Assembly (NCBI RefSeq): GCF_028823635.1
Contig: NZ_JAPEHU010000001.1
Coordinates: forward strand, 744,001-808,000
Source: Demequina sp. B12
GTDB taxonomy: Bacteria; Actinomycetota; Actinomycetes; Actinomycetales; Demequinaceae
DNA: 64,000 nucleotides
Direction: 5' to 3'
A program made the position numbers and the translations under genes. Positions 27,869 to 36,668 of this stretch are shown piece after piece; positions within the stretch are counted from its first letter, which is position 1; every line of letters begins with the position of its first letter. The notes beneath the pieces are model-generated. The model searched no databases, was not told the origin of the DNA, and was given only the letters and a program-made list of their open reading frames with translations.

Positions 27869-28681
27869 TCAGTCCTGGGAGGGCACCTTCAAGGCGGACG
27901 AGGTCAGGATTGCGAGGGTGTGGCCAGCCACGACGATCGGGGCCGCAACGGTCAGTACTACCAATGCAACGGCGACACCGTTGAAGGAGGCGAGCGCACC
28001 TACCACCGCGAATGCCAGGAACACCAGCGTCTGCTCAACGGAGTGATACGCGCGGTGGATGGGAACAAAGTTGGCCAACGACCGCGCGCGTGCCACCCAG
28101 CCGATGGTGGGAGCCTTGATGCCGGTGTCTTCCTTGGCAAGCGGGAGTCCACCTTGCACACGTGCCAGACGGGAACCGTCGTTCAACGACTTGTTCCACA
28201 ACACCAGAACGCCCAGGAGCCCACCGACAACGGCCCAACCCCAAGCCGTGGGAGAGGTCTCCAAGGCGATGCGCAGGCCTGCAGCCACAGGGATCAGAGA
28301 CTCCGTGGTGGTGTGAGCAATGCGATCGAGGAAGATGCCGCGCGGGCCCATCTTGCGTGTCCAACGCGCTACCTCGCCGTCGGAGGCATCGAGGAGCATC
28401 TGTGTCATAGCCAGCACGGCTGCCAGGAGCGGTCCCCAGACGCCGGGAATCAGGAGCGCTGCGGCGGCGGCCCATCCACACAGAATCATGCCGACCGTGA
28501 CAGCGTTCGCGCTGATGCCCGCGGACACGAACATGCGAGTCAGGTATGGCGAGATCGAGCGGGTGAAAACGTCCCCTGTCCAGTGTTCGGAGTTCTTGCG
28601 GCCCCGGATCTCTGGAGGTTGGCAGACCTCACGAATCTGCTCAATGGTGGGGCGTGATGGGCGCTCGTCACGGCTGGGCAT
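27869..28681 (-). CDS. CDP-alcohol phosphatidyltransferase family membrane protein with altered motif
   Basis: 270 residues from the ATG at 28681. Six hydrophobic segments follow a 60-residue cytoplasmic head. The CDP-alcohol signature runs from Asp98 to residue 123: Asp98, Asp101-Gly102, Ala105-Arg106, Gly115 and Asp119 fit, but the fourth Asp is His123 (FLDRIAH). The start overlaps the CDP-glycerol transferase gene by 14 bases, so the two are coupled. A role in moving a phospho-alcohol onto a lipid or polymer is likely; the exact substrate is unknown. Confidence 0.85.
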   Translation of the reverse strand: MPSRDERPSRPTIEQIREVCQPPEIRGRKNSEHWTGDVFTRSISPYLTRMFVSAGISANAVTVGMILCGWAAAAALLIPGVWGPLLAAVLAMTQMLLDASDGEVARWTRKMGPRGIFLDRIAHTTTESLIPVAAGLRIALETSPTAWGWAVVGGLLGVLVLWNKSLNDGSRLARVQGGLPLAKEDTGIKAPTIGWVARARSLANFVPIHRAYHSVEQTLVFLAFAVVGALASFNGVAVALVVLTVAAPIVVAGHTLAILTSSALKVPSQD

Positions 28682-29882
28682 AGCGCGATTCTGCCATGTG
28701 GAGTTCTCGCTTGAAGGCCTCGCTGGCTTCGACGCATGCGTCGACGAAGGCATCGGTCGCTTCTTCCGCTGACAGGCCACCTAGGTAGTAGTCGGCGAGC
28801 TCGCGAATGGTCGCCAGGTGGCCTTCGTCTGCCATAGCGGCACGCACGAGGGTCGCAGTGTCTGAAGCCTGCTCGGCGGTAATCCGGGGCACCTGGGCGT
28901 GAAGACGGGAACCGGGGGTGGGTTGCGCGTCGGCAACAACCGGGGTCGTCACGAGAAGTGCGCGGCCCTGCGAAAGCCAGTCGGAACTCATGGCCGAGAC
29001 GTCGGTGATGAGGACATCGGCCCGTTCCATGGCGGCGTTGGGATCGGGGGTCACGTCAACCTCGCCCTGGGCTCCGGCCGCCGTCACGATGTCCTTGATC
29101 CTGGAGTTGGCCTCCCGGAACGCGCGATCCGAGACACCCAAACGCGGGTGCGGCCGGTAGATCACCTGGAAACCGTCATCCAGCAGCGATTGCACTAGCC
29201 GCTCTCCGTGAGAGACCGCCGATGAGTATGCGTTGGTTTCCTGCGACCCTTCCCAGGTGGGGGCGTACAGCACACTGGACCCGGTCTCGCGTTCCACCAC
29301 GGACGGCAGCTGGGGGCGCCCAATGATCCGCAGGTGTGCGGCTGTGTCGAAGAACATCACCGAGGCCGCGTAGCGGTCCACGGCCGCCTGCCCCGCGACA
29401 AAGGTGAAGTCGAAGCCCTTGACTTGGTTCGAGACGGAAACAGCCTTGTCTGAGTCGCCATGGGCCAAGAACACGTGCGCGGCCTCCGTGGCTCGCAGCC
29501 CCACCATGTTGTTGTTGGCGTGGCCAACGTAAATGACGATCGAGGCATGACCGCGGCGCAACAGCGCAGAGAAGGTGCGGTTGCGCGCCACGATGATGAC
29601 CGGGAAGGGAGTCTCGGCGCGCACGATCTTGGCAGTCCGGGAATCCTGCGTCACGACGGTGAGACCCATACGTTCGTCGAGTGCATCGAGTGCGCCGTAC
29701 CACTGGCGCAGCTGATAGACGTTCTCGGGCGGGTCGGGGAAGAACACGACTGCCTGTGACCGGATGACGTAGCCCGTCAGCTTCTCGTCTTCCCCCAGGC
29801 CGTCGGGGATCCCACCCGGGAGCAGCCCTAAGCGACGGATGCTGGAGCCCGCAAACTTTCGAGCTTTCCCCATCAGCGACAT
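28668..29882 (-). CDS. CDP-glycerol glycerophosphotransferase-like enzyme
   Basis: 404 residues from the ATG at 29882 (AAGGGAT site); a longer frame upstream shows no coding character. Teichoic-acid polymerase-type domain: ...YAPTWEGS, QVIYRPHPRLG and ADVLITDVSAMSSDWL are the usual blocks. This family transfers glycerol- or ribitol-phosphate to build surface polymers. With the overlapping CDP-alcohol transferase and the nearby glycosyltransferase it suggests a small phosphopolyol-polymer locus (inference). Confidence 0.88.
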   Translation of the reverse strand: MSLMGKARKFAGSSIRRLGLLPGGIPDGLGEDEKLTGYVIRSQAVVFFPDPPENVYQLRQWYGALDALDERMGLTVVTQDSRTAKIVRAETPFPVIIVARNRTFSALLRRGHASIVIYVGHANNNMVGLRATEAAHVFLAHGDSDKAVSVSNQVKGFDFTFVAGQAAVDRYAASVMFFDTAAHLRIIGRPQLPSVVERETGSSVLYAPTWEGSQETNAYSSAVSHGERLVQSLLDDGFQVIYRPHPRLGVSDRAFREANSRIKDIVTAAGAQGEVDVTPDPNAAMERADVLITDVSAMSSDWLSQGRALLVTTPVVADAQPTPGSRLHAQVPRITAEQASDTATLVRAAMADEGHLATIRELADYYLGGLSAEEATDAFVDACVEASEAFKRELHMAESRYAQP

Positions 29883-30009
29883 AGTGATCCCTTCGGTCTG
29901 GGACCCAATGCCCAATCTCAGACCAGGGTAACGGGGGACATGCTTCAGGTACACCGGAAATCTGTGTGCCATGCCCGGTACTCCAAGGTTTTCGTGCCAC
30001 GATGGTTCT

Positions 30010-30543
30010 ATGAGCCAGTCAGACAGTGTGCGAATCGATGTGCTGAAGCGTGACAACGCGGGTGAGCTTCTCACTGTTCGCCGCGCGGCCTTCGTCACGG
30101 AAGCGCAGCTGTACAACGACCCCAACATCCCGGCGCTCACGCAGACGCTTGAGGAGCTCATCGTGGATCTTGAGTCGCCCGATGTCGTGACGCTGGGTGC
30201 GTGGGAAGGACACCGTCTGGTCGGCTCCATTCGCGTGGGTCTCGAAGGTGACAAGGCCACCATCGGCCGCTTGGCTGTGGTCCCGGACCAGCAGGGTCTT
30301 GGCATCGGCACCCAGCTGTTGTTCTCAGTGTTGGGTCACCTCCCTGACACCACGCGCGAGGTGTGGGTCTTCACCGGCCAGAACTCCAAGCACAACATCG
30401 CGATGTACAACAAGGCTGGCTACGAGTTCCAGTTCGACCAGGTCAACGGCGATCTCACCTACGCCTACCTGCGTAAGGTGCTCGAATCCGGCGCCATTGT
30501 TGATGACGACGCTGATATCAACGCGGTTCGCGGCGACAACTGA
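30010..30543 (+). CDS. GNAT-family N-acetyltransferase
   Basis: 177 residues from the ATG at 30010. The acetyl-CoA loop is VPDQQGLGIGTQLL, preceded by ATIGRLAV; the C-terminal strand has NKAGYEF. Substrate unknown. The start lies 6 bases after a CACGAT -10-like box. Divergent from the CDP-glycerol transferase gene. Confidence 0.88.
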   Translation: MSQSDSVRIDVLKRDNAGELLTVRRAAFVTEAQLYNDPNIPALTQTLEELIVDLESPDVVTLGAWEGHRLVGSIRVGLEGDKATIGRLAVVPDQQGLGIGTQLLFSVLGHLPDTTREVWVFTGQNSKHNIAMYNKAGYEFQFDQVNGDLTYAYLRKVLESGAIVDDDADINAVRGDN

Positions 30544-30550
30544 GTTTGCC

Positions 30551-30569
30551 TGAGACTCGCGCAGTCTCA
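30551..30569. promoter_or_regulatory. Short inverted repeat before the acyltransferase gene
   Basis: TGAGACT-CGCGC-AGTCTCA, 7 bases after the GNAT stop and 10 bases before the next start. It could end the GNAT message or be an operator overlapping the next promoter. Confidence 0.4.
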
Positions 30570-30579
30570 CAATGGAAGG

Positions 30580-31650
30580 GTGACGTCCCCTTCTCCTTCT
30601 CCTGACGCCACAGCGCCCGCCAAGGCTCGTTCACGCGACCTTGCGATGGATAGTGCTGCGGGCATTCTGATCTGTCTTGTGGTGTTCGGCCACGCCATCG
30701 CACCGCTGGACAGCCGCGTGGTGGAAACAGTGGAGCAGTGGCTCTACATGTTCCACATGCCGGCCTTTGTCTTTGTTTCCGGTTACCTCACTCGCTACTC
30801 GCGCACGTGGTCGCCGGTGCGGCTCGTGCTGCGACTGGGCTTCCCTTACGTGGTGTTCTCCGTGATTCATGCACTGGAGCTGGCAGCCCTCACCGGTGAG
30901 CCGGTCAGTGTCACTCTGCTGAATCCCGATTGGACGCTGTGGTATTTGCTCGCCTTGCTCGCCTGGCGCCTCGCGGCGCCGTTACTTCGCGTCGACCAGT
31001 GGATGGTCATTGTCACCGTGTTGGTCGCACTGATCGCGGGCGTATTCCCCATCCTTGACACCACCTTGTCTGCGCAGCGCATCTTTGGGTTTGCGCCGTT
31101 CTTCACCTTGGGGCTGGTGTGGAAGGACCAGTGGTGGCGTTACGTGCGCAACTGGCCCGTGCGGTTTGCGGCGCTTGCCGCCTTCGCGGGCGCGTTTGTG
31201 TGGAGTTGGTTCACCGAGGACGAGGTCTCTCGCAGGATCTTCTTCCTGCACGTGGGGTATGAGGATCTGGGTCACCCTGAGTGGTACGGCATGATCGTGC
31301 GTTTCCTGGTGATCACGGTGGGAGGTCTGTTGGCGCTGGGGCTGCTGTCGTGGATGAGTAGCTCCTACAAGCTGATGACGGGAATCGGCGCCGCCACGCT
31401 TCCCGTGTACCTGCTGCACCCGCTGTTCCTCTACCCGGGGCGTGAAGACGGATATCAGTTCCCCTTCGACGACACCGTGGCGCTCGTGGTGTTGGCGCTG
31501 GCGTCATGTTTGTTCGCGTATGTGTTCTCGAGGCCCTTCATGGTGGCACTCGTACGACCGTTCATGGACTACACCTTCTGGCGCGACTTGGGCCGCCGTG
31601 CGGTGGGCCGGCGGCGGCAGGAAGCACCCCAGGATGCGGACACCCCGTAG
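30580..31650 (+). CDS. Acyltransferase-3 family membrane protein
   Basis: 356 residues, about ten helices. Signature SAAGILICLVVFGHAI with conserved His, then WLYMFHMPAFVFVSGYLT. This is the stand-alone acyltransferase-3 type that O-acylates surface glycans or lipids. GTG start, 6 bases after a CACAAT box. A second member of the family (fused to SGNH) is at 10649-12742. Confidence 0.88.
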   Translation: MTSPSPSPDATAPAKARSRDLAMDSAAGILICLVVFGHAIAPLDSRVVETVEQWLYMFHMPAFVFVSGYLTRYSRTWSPVRLVLRLGFPYVVFSVIHALELAALTGEPVSVTLLNPDWTLWYLLALLAWRLAAPLLRVDQWMVIVTVLVALIAGVFPILDTTLSAQRIFGFAPFFTLGLVWKDQWWRYVRNWPVRFAALAAFAGAFVWSWFTEDEVSRRIFFLHVGYEDLGHPEWYGMIVRFLVITVGGLLALGLLSWMSSSYKLMTGIGAATLPVYLLHPLFLYPGREDGYQFPFDDTVALVVLALASCLFAYVFSRPFMVALVRPFMDYTFWRDLGRRAVGRRRQEAPQDADTP

Positions 31651-31701
31651 GGCCGATGCGCTGACGAGTCGGCCACACGGAGCCCCAAGGAGAAAAGGGC
31701 A

Positions 31702-31730
31702 TTGGTAGGCGAGCGAAGCGTTGCTAGACT
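31702..31730 (+). promoter_or_regulatory. Promoter of glyA-folD-xth
   Basis: TTGGTA (-35, 31702-31707), 17-base spacer, TAGACT (-10, 31725-31730). The predicted start near 31737 is the first base of the riboswitch aptamer. Confidence 0.7.
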
Positions 31731-31735
31731 GGCGC

Positions 31736-31812
31736 GCGTCGCGACTGGCGCAGTGGGACACCACGAGGGAGCGGCACTTCATCTTTGAGACTGTTGGTCG
31801 TACGCCTGGGCC
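31736..31812 (+). ncRNA. ZTP riboswitch (pfl motif) upstream of glyA
   Basis: The conserved pfl blocks occur in order: GCGACTGGCG (31741-31750), a small stem with GTGG/CCAC, CCACGAGGGAGCG (31761-31773) and, after a variable loop, CGCCTGGGCC (31804-31813). ZTP riboswitches sense ZMP/ZTP, which build up when 10-formyl-THF is scarce, and turn on one-carbon genes. It lies between a good promoter and glyA-folD, exactly the known context. Confidence 0.88.
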
Positions 31813-31830
31813 AAGGTCACCGGACAACCG

Positions 31831-31846
31831 GCGGCCCCCGCCGCCA
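31831..31846 (+). promoter_or_regulatory. Expression-platform hairpin of the ZTP riboswitch
   Basis: GGCGGC/GCCGCC with a CCCC loop, directly before the AGGAGGAC ribosome site of glyA. It could trade with the 3' arm of the aptamer (CCTGGGCC) and so control ribosome access; the mechanism is inferred. Confidence 0.45.
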
Positions 31847-31861
31847 GCAGGAGGACAACTC

Positions 31862-33154
31862 ATGAGTACCGACTCCAGCGCCACCGCAGAGGTCATGAAC
31901 GCGACCCTGCAGGACTTTGACCCAGAGATCGCACAGGTCCTTGACCGCGAACTCGACCGTCAGCGCACCTACCTCGAGATGATCGCCTCGGAGAACTTTG
32001 TTCCCCGTTCCGTGCTGCAGGCTCAGGGCTCCGTCCTGACCAACAAGTACGCAGAGGGCTACCCGGGCCGCCGCTACTACGGCGGTTGCGAAGAGGTCGA
32101 CGTGGCAGAGAGCATCGCCATCGACCGCGCCAAGTCACTGTTTGGTGCCGAGTACGCCAACGTGCAGCCCCACTCCGGTGCCACCGCGAACGCCGCAGTG
32201 CTTCACGCGCTCATCAGCGCAGGCGACAAGATCATGGGTCTGTCGCTGCCCCACGGCGGTCACCTCACCCACGGGATGAAGCTGAACTTCTCCGGCAAGC
32301 TTTACGAAGTGGCCGCCTACGGCCTTGACGAGCAGACCCACCGCATCGAAATGGACCAGGTGCGTGAGCAGGCGCTGGCAGAGCGTCCCGACGTCATCAT
32401 CGCGGGATGGTCGGCCTACCCCCGCCACATCGACTTCGAGGCCTTCCGTTCCATTGCGGACGAGGTGGGCGCCAAGCTGTGGACCGACATGGCCCACTTC
32501 GCTGGCCTGGTGGCTGCTGGCCTGCACCCGTCGCCGGTCCCTCACTCGGACGTGGTCTCCACCACGATCCACAAGACCATTGGCGGACCCCGCTCGGGCA
32601 TGATCCTGTCCCGCGGCACCGAGTACGCCAAGAAGCTCAACTCGGCCGTGTTCCCCGGCCAGCAGGGTGGCCCGCTCATGCACGTGATCGCCGCCAAGGC
32701 GACCGCGCTGAAGGCTGCTGCCGGCGAAGAGTTCAAGGCCCGCCAGGCTCGCGTCCTCGAAGGTGCACGCATCATCGCTGACCGTCTGGTCCAGCCTGAC
32801 GCCATCGAGGCCGGCATCAACGTTGTCACGGGCGGCACCGACGTTCACTTGGTGCTCGTTGACCTGCGCAACTCTGAACTGACCGGCCAGGACGCAGAAG
32901 ACCTGCTGCACCAGGTGGGCATCACCGTGAACCGCAACGCGGTTCCGTTCGACCCCCGCCCGCCGATGGTCACCTCCGGTCTGCGCGTGGGCACCCCCGC
33001 ACTCGCAAGCCGCGGCTTTGGTGCAGAAGAGTTCACCGAGGTTGCCGAGGTCATCGCTACTGCTCTGAAGGGCGGCGCCGACATCGATGCTCTGCGTGCT
33101 CGCGTCAAGAAGCTCGCAGACGACTTCCCGCTGTACGAGGGCCTCCAGCAGTAA
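31862..33154 (+). CDS. glyA: Serine hydroxymethyltransferase
   Basis: 430 residues from the ATG at 31862 with a strong AGGAGGAC site; longer in-frame starts fall inside the riboswitch. Motifs: [27 protein letters not shown] and the PLP lysine in [14 protein letters not shown]. It makes glycine and 5,10-methylene-THF. It is under the ZTP riboswitch. The stop overlaps folD by one base (TAATG). Confidence 0.97.
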   Translation: MSTDSSATAEVMNATLQDFDPEIAQVLDRELDRQRTYLEMIASENFVPRSVLQAQGSVLTNKYAEGYPGRRYYGGCEEVDVAESIAIDRAKSLFGAEYANVQPHSGATANAAVLHALISAGDKIMGLSLPHGGHLTHGMKLNFSGKLYEVAAYGLDEQTHRIEMDQVREQALAERPDVIIAGWSAYPRHIDFEAFRSIADEVGAKLWTDMAHFAGLVAAGLHPSPVPHSDVVSTTIHKTIGGPRSGMILSRGTEYAKKLNSAVFPGQQGGPLMHVIAAKATALKAAAGEEFKARQARVLEGARIIADRLVQPDAIEAGINVVTGGTDVHLVLVDLRNSELTGQDAEDLLHQVGITVNRNAVPFDPRPPMVTSGLRVGTPALASRGFGAEEFTEVAEVIATALKGGADIDALRARVKKLADDFPLYEGLQQ

Positions 33155-34041
33155 TGGCCCCGCAGAAGCTCGACGGCAAGGCCACTGCCGCTGCCATCAA
33201 GTCCGAGCTTGCCGAGCGCGTCGCGGTCCTCAAGGACCGCGACGTCGCTCCGGGCCTCGGCACGTTGCTCGTGGGTGAAGACCCAGGTTCCACCTGGTAC
33301 GTCGCCGGCAAGCACCGGGACTGCGCGGAAGTGGGCATCAACTCCATCCGCGAAGATCTTCCCGAGTCCGCCACCCAGGAAGAGATCGAAGCCGCTGTCA
33401 CGCGGCTCAACAACGATCCCGCCTGCACCGGCTTCATCGTTCAGTTGCCTCTCCCGCGCGGCATCGACACCAACAAGGTGCTCGAACTGATCGACCCCAA
33501 CAAGGACGCAGACGGACTGCACCCCACCAACCTGGGGCGCCTCGTGCTGCGCACCAGCGAGCCCGTCGAGTCGAGCCTTCCGTGCACTCCCAAGGGCATC
33601 ATCGAGCTCATTGAACGCCATGGCGTCGACCTCGCTGGGAAGCACATCGTCGTCGTAGGACGCGGCACCACAGTGGGCCGCAGCATCGGCCTGTTGCTGA
33701 CCCGTAAGGACGTCAACGCGACCGTCACGCTGTGCCACACCGGAACCCAGGATCTGGCCTCCCACACCCGCACCGCAGACGTGATCGTCGCCGCGGCCGG
33801 TGTGCCAGGAATCATCGCTGGAGACATGGTCAAGGACGGCGTGGTGTTGGTGGACGTAGGCGTGTCCCGCGTCACCGACCCCGAAACCGGTAAGTCCAAG
33901 GTTGCCGGCGACGTTGCGGACGATGCTGTCGCCAAGTCATCGTGGTACTCGCCCAACCCTGGCGGGGTAGGACCCATGACCCGGGCGATGTTGCTGGCCA
34001 ACGTCGTCGAAGAGAGTGAGAGGAAGGCGGGGATTCGCTGA
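33154..34041 (+). CDS. folD: Methylene-THF dehydrogenase / methenyl-THF cyclohydrolase
   Basis: 295 residues. Catalytic Tyr-Lys pair in [27 protein letters not shown](P) loop [17 protein letters not shown] and C-terminal [14 protein letters not shown]. It converts methylene-THF from GlyA into 10-formyl-THF, the PurN/PurH cofactor. Overlaps both neighbours by one base. Confidence 0.97.
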   Translation: MAPQKLDGKATAAAIKSELAERVAVLKDRDVAPGLGTLLVGEDPGSTWYVAGKHRDCAEVGINSIREDLPESATQEEIEAAVTRLNNDPACTGFIVQLPLPRGIDTNKVLELIDPNKDADGLHPTNLGRLVLRTSEPVESSLPCTPKGIIELIERHGVDLAGKHIVVVGRGTTVGRSIGLLLTRKDVNATVTLCHTGTQDLASHTRTADVIVAAAGVPGIIAGDMVKDGVVLVDVGVSRVTDPETGKSKVAGDVADDAVAKSSWYSPNPGGVGPMTRAMLLANVVEESERKAGIR

Positions 34042-34844
34042 TGCGAGTTGCTTCGGTCAACGTCAACGGAGTCCGCGCGTCACTGCGCAAGGGCATGCTC
34101 GAGTGGATTGAGCAGACCCAACCTGACGTCATTTGCCTGCAAGAGGTCCGCGCGCCGGAAGACATTCTGACCGCGAACTTCGGCGAGGAATGGCAGGTAG
34201 TGCAGCAGGTGAGTGAGCAGAAAGGACGCAACGGCGTTGCGATCCTGGCTCGCACTGACCTCAGTGATCCGTTGGCCGGTGCCGAAGCCTTGGGCGACAC
34301 CGCCCTTGCCGCCACCCACACCGGACGCTGGGTCGAGGCGACCGTACAGTCGCCTTCTGGCCCCGTCCGGGTGGTCTCCGTCTACGTGCACTCCGGCAAC
34401 GTCGACAAGCCCGAGTCGATGGCCGACAAGTACGCCTTCCTTGACCTGATGACCGAACGCTTGGCTGCGCTCGCTGCCGAGTATGAGCACGTTGTCGTGA
34501 TGGGTGACATCAACACCGCTCACACGAACAACGACATCAAGAACTGGAAGGGAAACCTCAAGTCTGCAGGATTCCTCCCGGAAGAACGCGCCTATCTGGA
34601 CCGGTGGCTAGAAGCCGGCTGGGTCGACACGCACCGGGTCCACGCAGGAGACCAGCCCGGTCCGTACACGTGGTGGTCGATGCGTGGCAAGGCGTTCGAT
34701 AACGATGCCGGCTGGCGCATCGACTACCAGCTCGCGACCCCCGCGCTCGCGGCAACAGTGGCCGATGTCCGGGTGGACCGGGCGGTTGACTACGCCTCAC
34801 GCTGGTCCGACCACGCACCGCTCGTGGTCGACTACACGCTCTAA
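34041..34844 (+). CDS. xth: Exodeoxyribonuclease III (AP endonuclease)
   Basis: 267 residues. Metal-site motifs VASVNVNGVRA, CLQEVRAPE (Glu), VVMGDINTAH (Asp-Asn), GWRIDYQLAT and SDHAPLVVDY. Acts on abasic sites in base-excision repair. It is co-transcribed with folD (TGATG overlap) and so shares the ZTP riboswitch. It ends 8 bases from the convergent galK stop. Confidence 0.95.
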   Translation: MRVASVNVNGVRASLRKGMLEWIEQTQPDVICLQEVRAPEDILTANFGEEWQVVQQVSEQKGRNGVAILARTDLSDPLAGAEALGDTALAATHTGRWVEATVQSPSGPVRVVSVYVHSGNVDKPESMADKYAFLDLMTERLAALAAEYEHVVVMGDINTAHTNNDIKNWKGNLKSAGFLPEERAYLDRWLEAGWVDTHRVHAGDQPGPYTWWSMRGKAFDNDAGWRIDYQLATPALAATVADVRVDRAVDYASRWSDHAPLVVDYTL

Positions 34845-34852
34845 CGCACGCG

Positions 34853-36085
34853 CTATGCGGTGAGGAACCGTGGCGTGGGGTGGCCTGCCGCCACCACCGC
34901 GTCACGGATTCTCACCGCAATGCGTTCCTTGTCGGTCCTGCGGACAAGCGCTACTGACGATCCGCCCAGGCCGGCACCAAACATCTTGGCTCCCACCGCC
35001 CCGGCCTCCCACGCCGCATCGACTGCCGCATCAATCGCAGGCACCGAGACATCGAACTCGGCCGCCAACGATGCATGGGAACGAAACATCGCTTTGCCCA
35101 TCGCCGTAAAGCGATCCTGCGCCGGACCCAGTTCGCTGAGCGCGCGCTCCACTACCCGCACTCGCTCAATCTCTGACACCACGTGCCGTGCCCGCCGCCT
35201 CACCCGTGCGTCCTTCACCGCAGCAAGTGCTCGCATCGGATCCGAGCCATCCGCGATATCCCGCAAGGACGGCACACCCAGATCGCTCGCAGCCGCCGCG
35301 CACTCCTGGTAACGAGTGGAGAACTCGCCGCGGGTCGGCACAAACGGAATCCGGGATTCCGTCACCAACAGGCACAACCCATACGTTGACAGGGGGAGGG
35401 GAAACGCGCGCACAGATGGACGTCGACCGCGAAAGTCCAACTCCGTGAGATCCCCGTCTGCGCCGCACGACGCAGATACCTGGTCAATGCCGCCCACATG
35501 CGTGCCGGTGATCGCGCGCTCCGCATCGATCGTGGCGTCAGTAATCTCCGCCTGACCGCTCGGGTTGTGAAGCGACAGCCTCCACAGGGCATCAGCCATG
35601 CGCGTAGTCGCCACCAACGCCGCACCGTACCCACCCAGACCCGCGCCGACCGGGATCGACGACGTCACCGCAACGTCCAATCCACACCCGGTGTAGCCGC
35701 GCTCCGTCAACGCCCACACCGCCGCCGCGATAAACGCCGGCCAGCCGCGCGCGCCATCGACGTCTTGAACCTCGACAGAGCCCTCCCAGACGTCATCCGG
35801 GCCCTCAAGGTCAGCCGCCGCCTCATTCGCGATCCGAAGCCGCGCATCGTCCCTGGCCCGCGCTGCCACCCACACCCCGTGCGGCGTCGCGGTGGTGAGG
35901 GCCAGGCCATGGTTGTAGTCCGTATGGTCGCCCATGAGAATGACTCGGCCTGGCGCAAACCATGCACCGGCCGGTTCCTCGCCGTACGTCCGCGCAAAGA
36001 AGTCCCGCACACGGGTCGCGCCCGCGGCGGGCTCGTCCGGTACCACCCACTCGAGTGGCACCTGTGCAGACGGTGAGTCAGCCAT
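34853..36085 (-). CDS. galK: Galactokinase-like GHMP kinase with altered motif 2
   Basis: About 410 residues. Motif 1 (GRVILMGDHTDYNHGLAL), catalytic GIDQVSASCG and motif 3 (GAKMFGAGLGGSSVALV) are clear. Motif 2 reads IPVGAGLGGYGAALV, where galactokinases normally have GLSSSA, so the phosphate-binding serines are replaced by Gly-Gly-Tyr. The ATG at 36085 is 7 bases after a GATAAT -10 box. No other Leloir gene is nearby. It might phosphorylate a sugar other than galactose. Confidence 0.82.
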   Translation of the reverse strand: MADSPSAQVPLEWVVPDEPAAGATRVRDFFARTYGEEPAGAWFAPGRVILMGDHTDYNHGLALTTATPHGVWVAARARDDARLRIANEAAADLEGPDDVWEGSVEVQDVDGARGWPAFIAAAVWALTERGYTGCGLDVAVTSSIPVGAGLGGYGAALVATTRMADALWRLSLHNPSGQAEITDATIDAERAITGTHVGGIDQVSASCGADGDLTELDFRGRRPSVRAFPLPLSTYGLCLLVTESRIPFVPTRGEFSTRYQECAAAASDLGVPSLRDIADGSDPMRALAAVKDARVRRRARHVVSEIERVRVVERALSELGPAQDRFTAMGKAMFRSHASLAAEFDVSVPAIDAAVDAAWEAGAVGAKMFGAGLGGSSVALVRRTDKERIAVRIRDAVVAAGHPTPRFLTA

Positions 36086-36092
36086 GTGTCCC

Positions 36093-36098
36093 ATTATC
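36093..36098 (-). promoter_or_regulatory. -10 box of galK
   Basis: GATAAT on the minus strand (extended as TGATAAT), 7 bases before the galK ATG; position uncertain by 2 bases. Confidence 0.5.
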
Positions 36099-36174
36099 AG
36101 GACAGATGCCACATTGCGCGAGGGGACAATACGATGAGCACAGCCCGCCTTACGCGAGACCACAAGGAGTAGCC

Positions 36175-36645
36175 ATGCCGTCCGAAACTCAGTCCACGCA
36201 GCCCGCTAAGGGGTCCGTCTTGGACGCAGTGCGCCACACCGCCATGGGTCCGCTGACCGCTGGGCTCCTCACCGGAGTCGTGGTGGGGCTTCTCCTGTCG
36301 CTGTTGGTGCCAGAAGAGGCCGGGTCGCTTGTCCTCATCGTGTTGGGTGCCATGGCGACCGCAGCGGTGGGCTTCACCGTGCGATACCTGACACTCGACG
36401 CGGGGCTGCGTGTTCAGGCCGCCGCGTTTGTTGCGGCGGCGCTGTCCGTCCACCTCATGAGTGTGGTCGGTAGCGTCAGCGGGGCAGGGATCCCCGGTGC
36501 TCAGTTCCTGGGAATCGAGTCTCCCGGCTTTGATGAGGCACTCAAGGCCGCACTGGCGACACCGCCGTTCAGCACAGGCACCCTTCTTGCGGGCGTCATC
36601 GCAGCGATCATCGTGGGCTGGGCGCCCCGCTCAGGTTCACGCTGA
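36175..36645 (+). CDS. Small membrane protein of unknown function
   Basis: 156 residues with four hydrophobic segments (LTAGLLTGVVVGLLLSLL; LVLIVLGAMATAAVGF; AAAFVAAALSVHLMSVV; TLLAGVIAAIIVGW). AAGGAG lies 6 bases before the ATG. Divergent from galK and convergent with mrp. No family recognised. Confidence 0.78.
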   Translation: MPSETQSTQPAKGSVLDAVRHTAMGPLTAGLLTGVVVGLLLSLLVPEEAGSLVLIVLGAMATAAVGFTVRYLTLDAGLRVQAAAFVAAALSVHLMSVVGSVSGAGIPGAQFLGIESPGFDEALKAALATPPFSTGTLLAGVIAAIIVGWAPRSGSR

Positions 36646-36668
36646 CGCACGGCGCATCAGCCACAGCT

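Noticed and set aside
31741-31765. GTGGGACA and CCAC sequence resembling repeat A
   Set aside because: It is part of the ZTP aptamer stem; similarity to repeat A stops after 8 bases.
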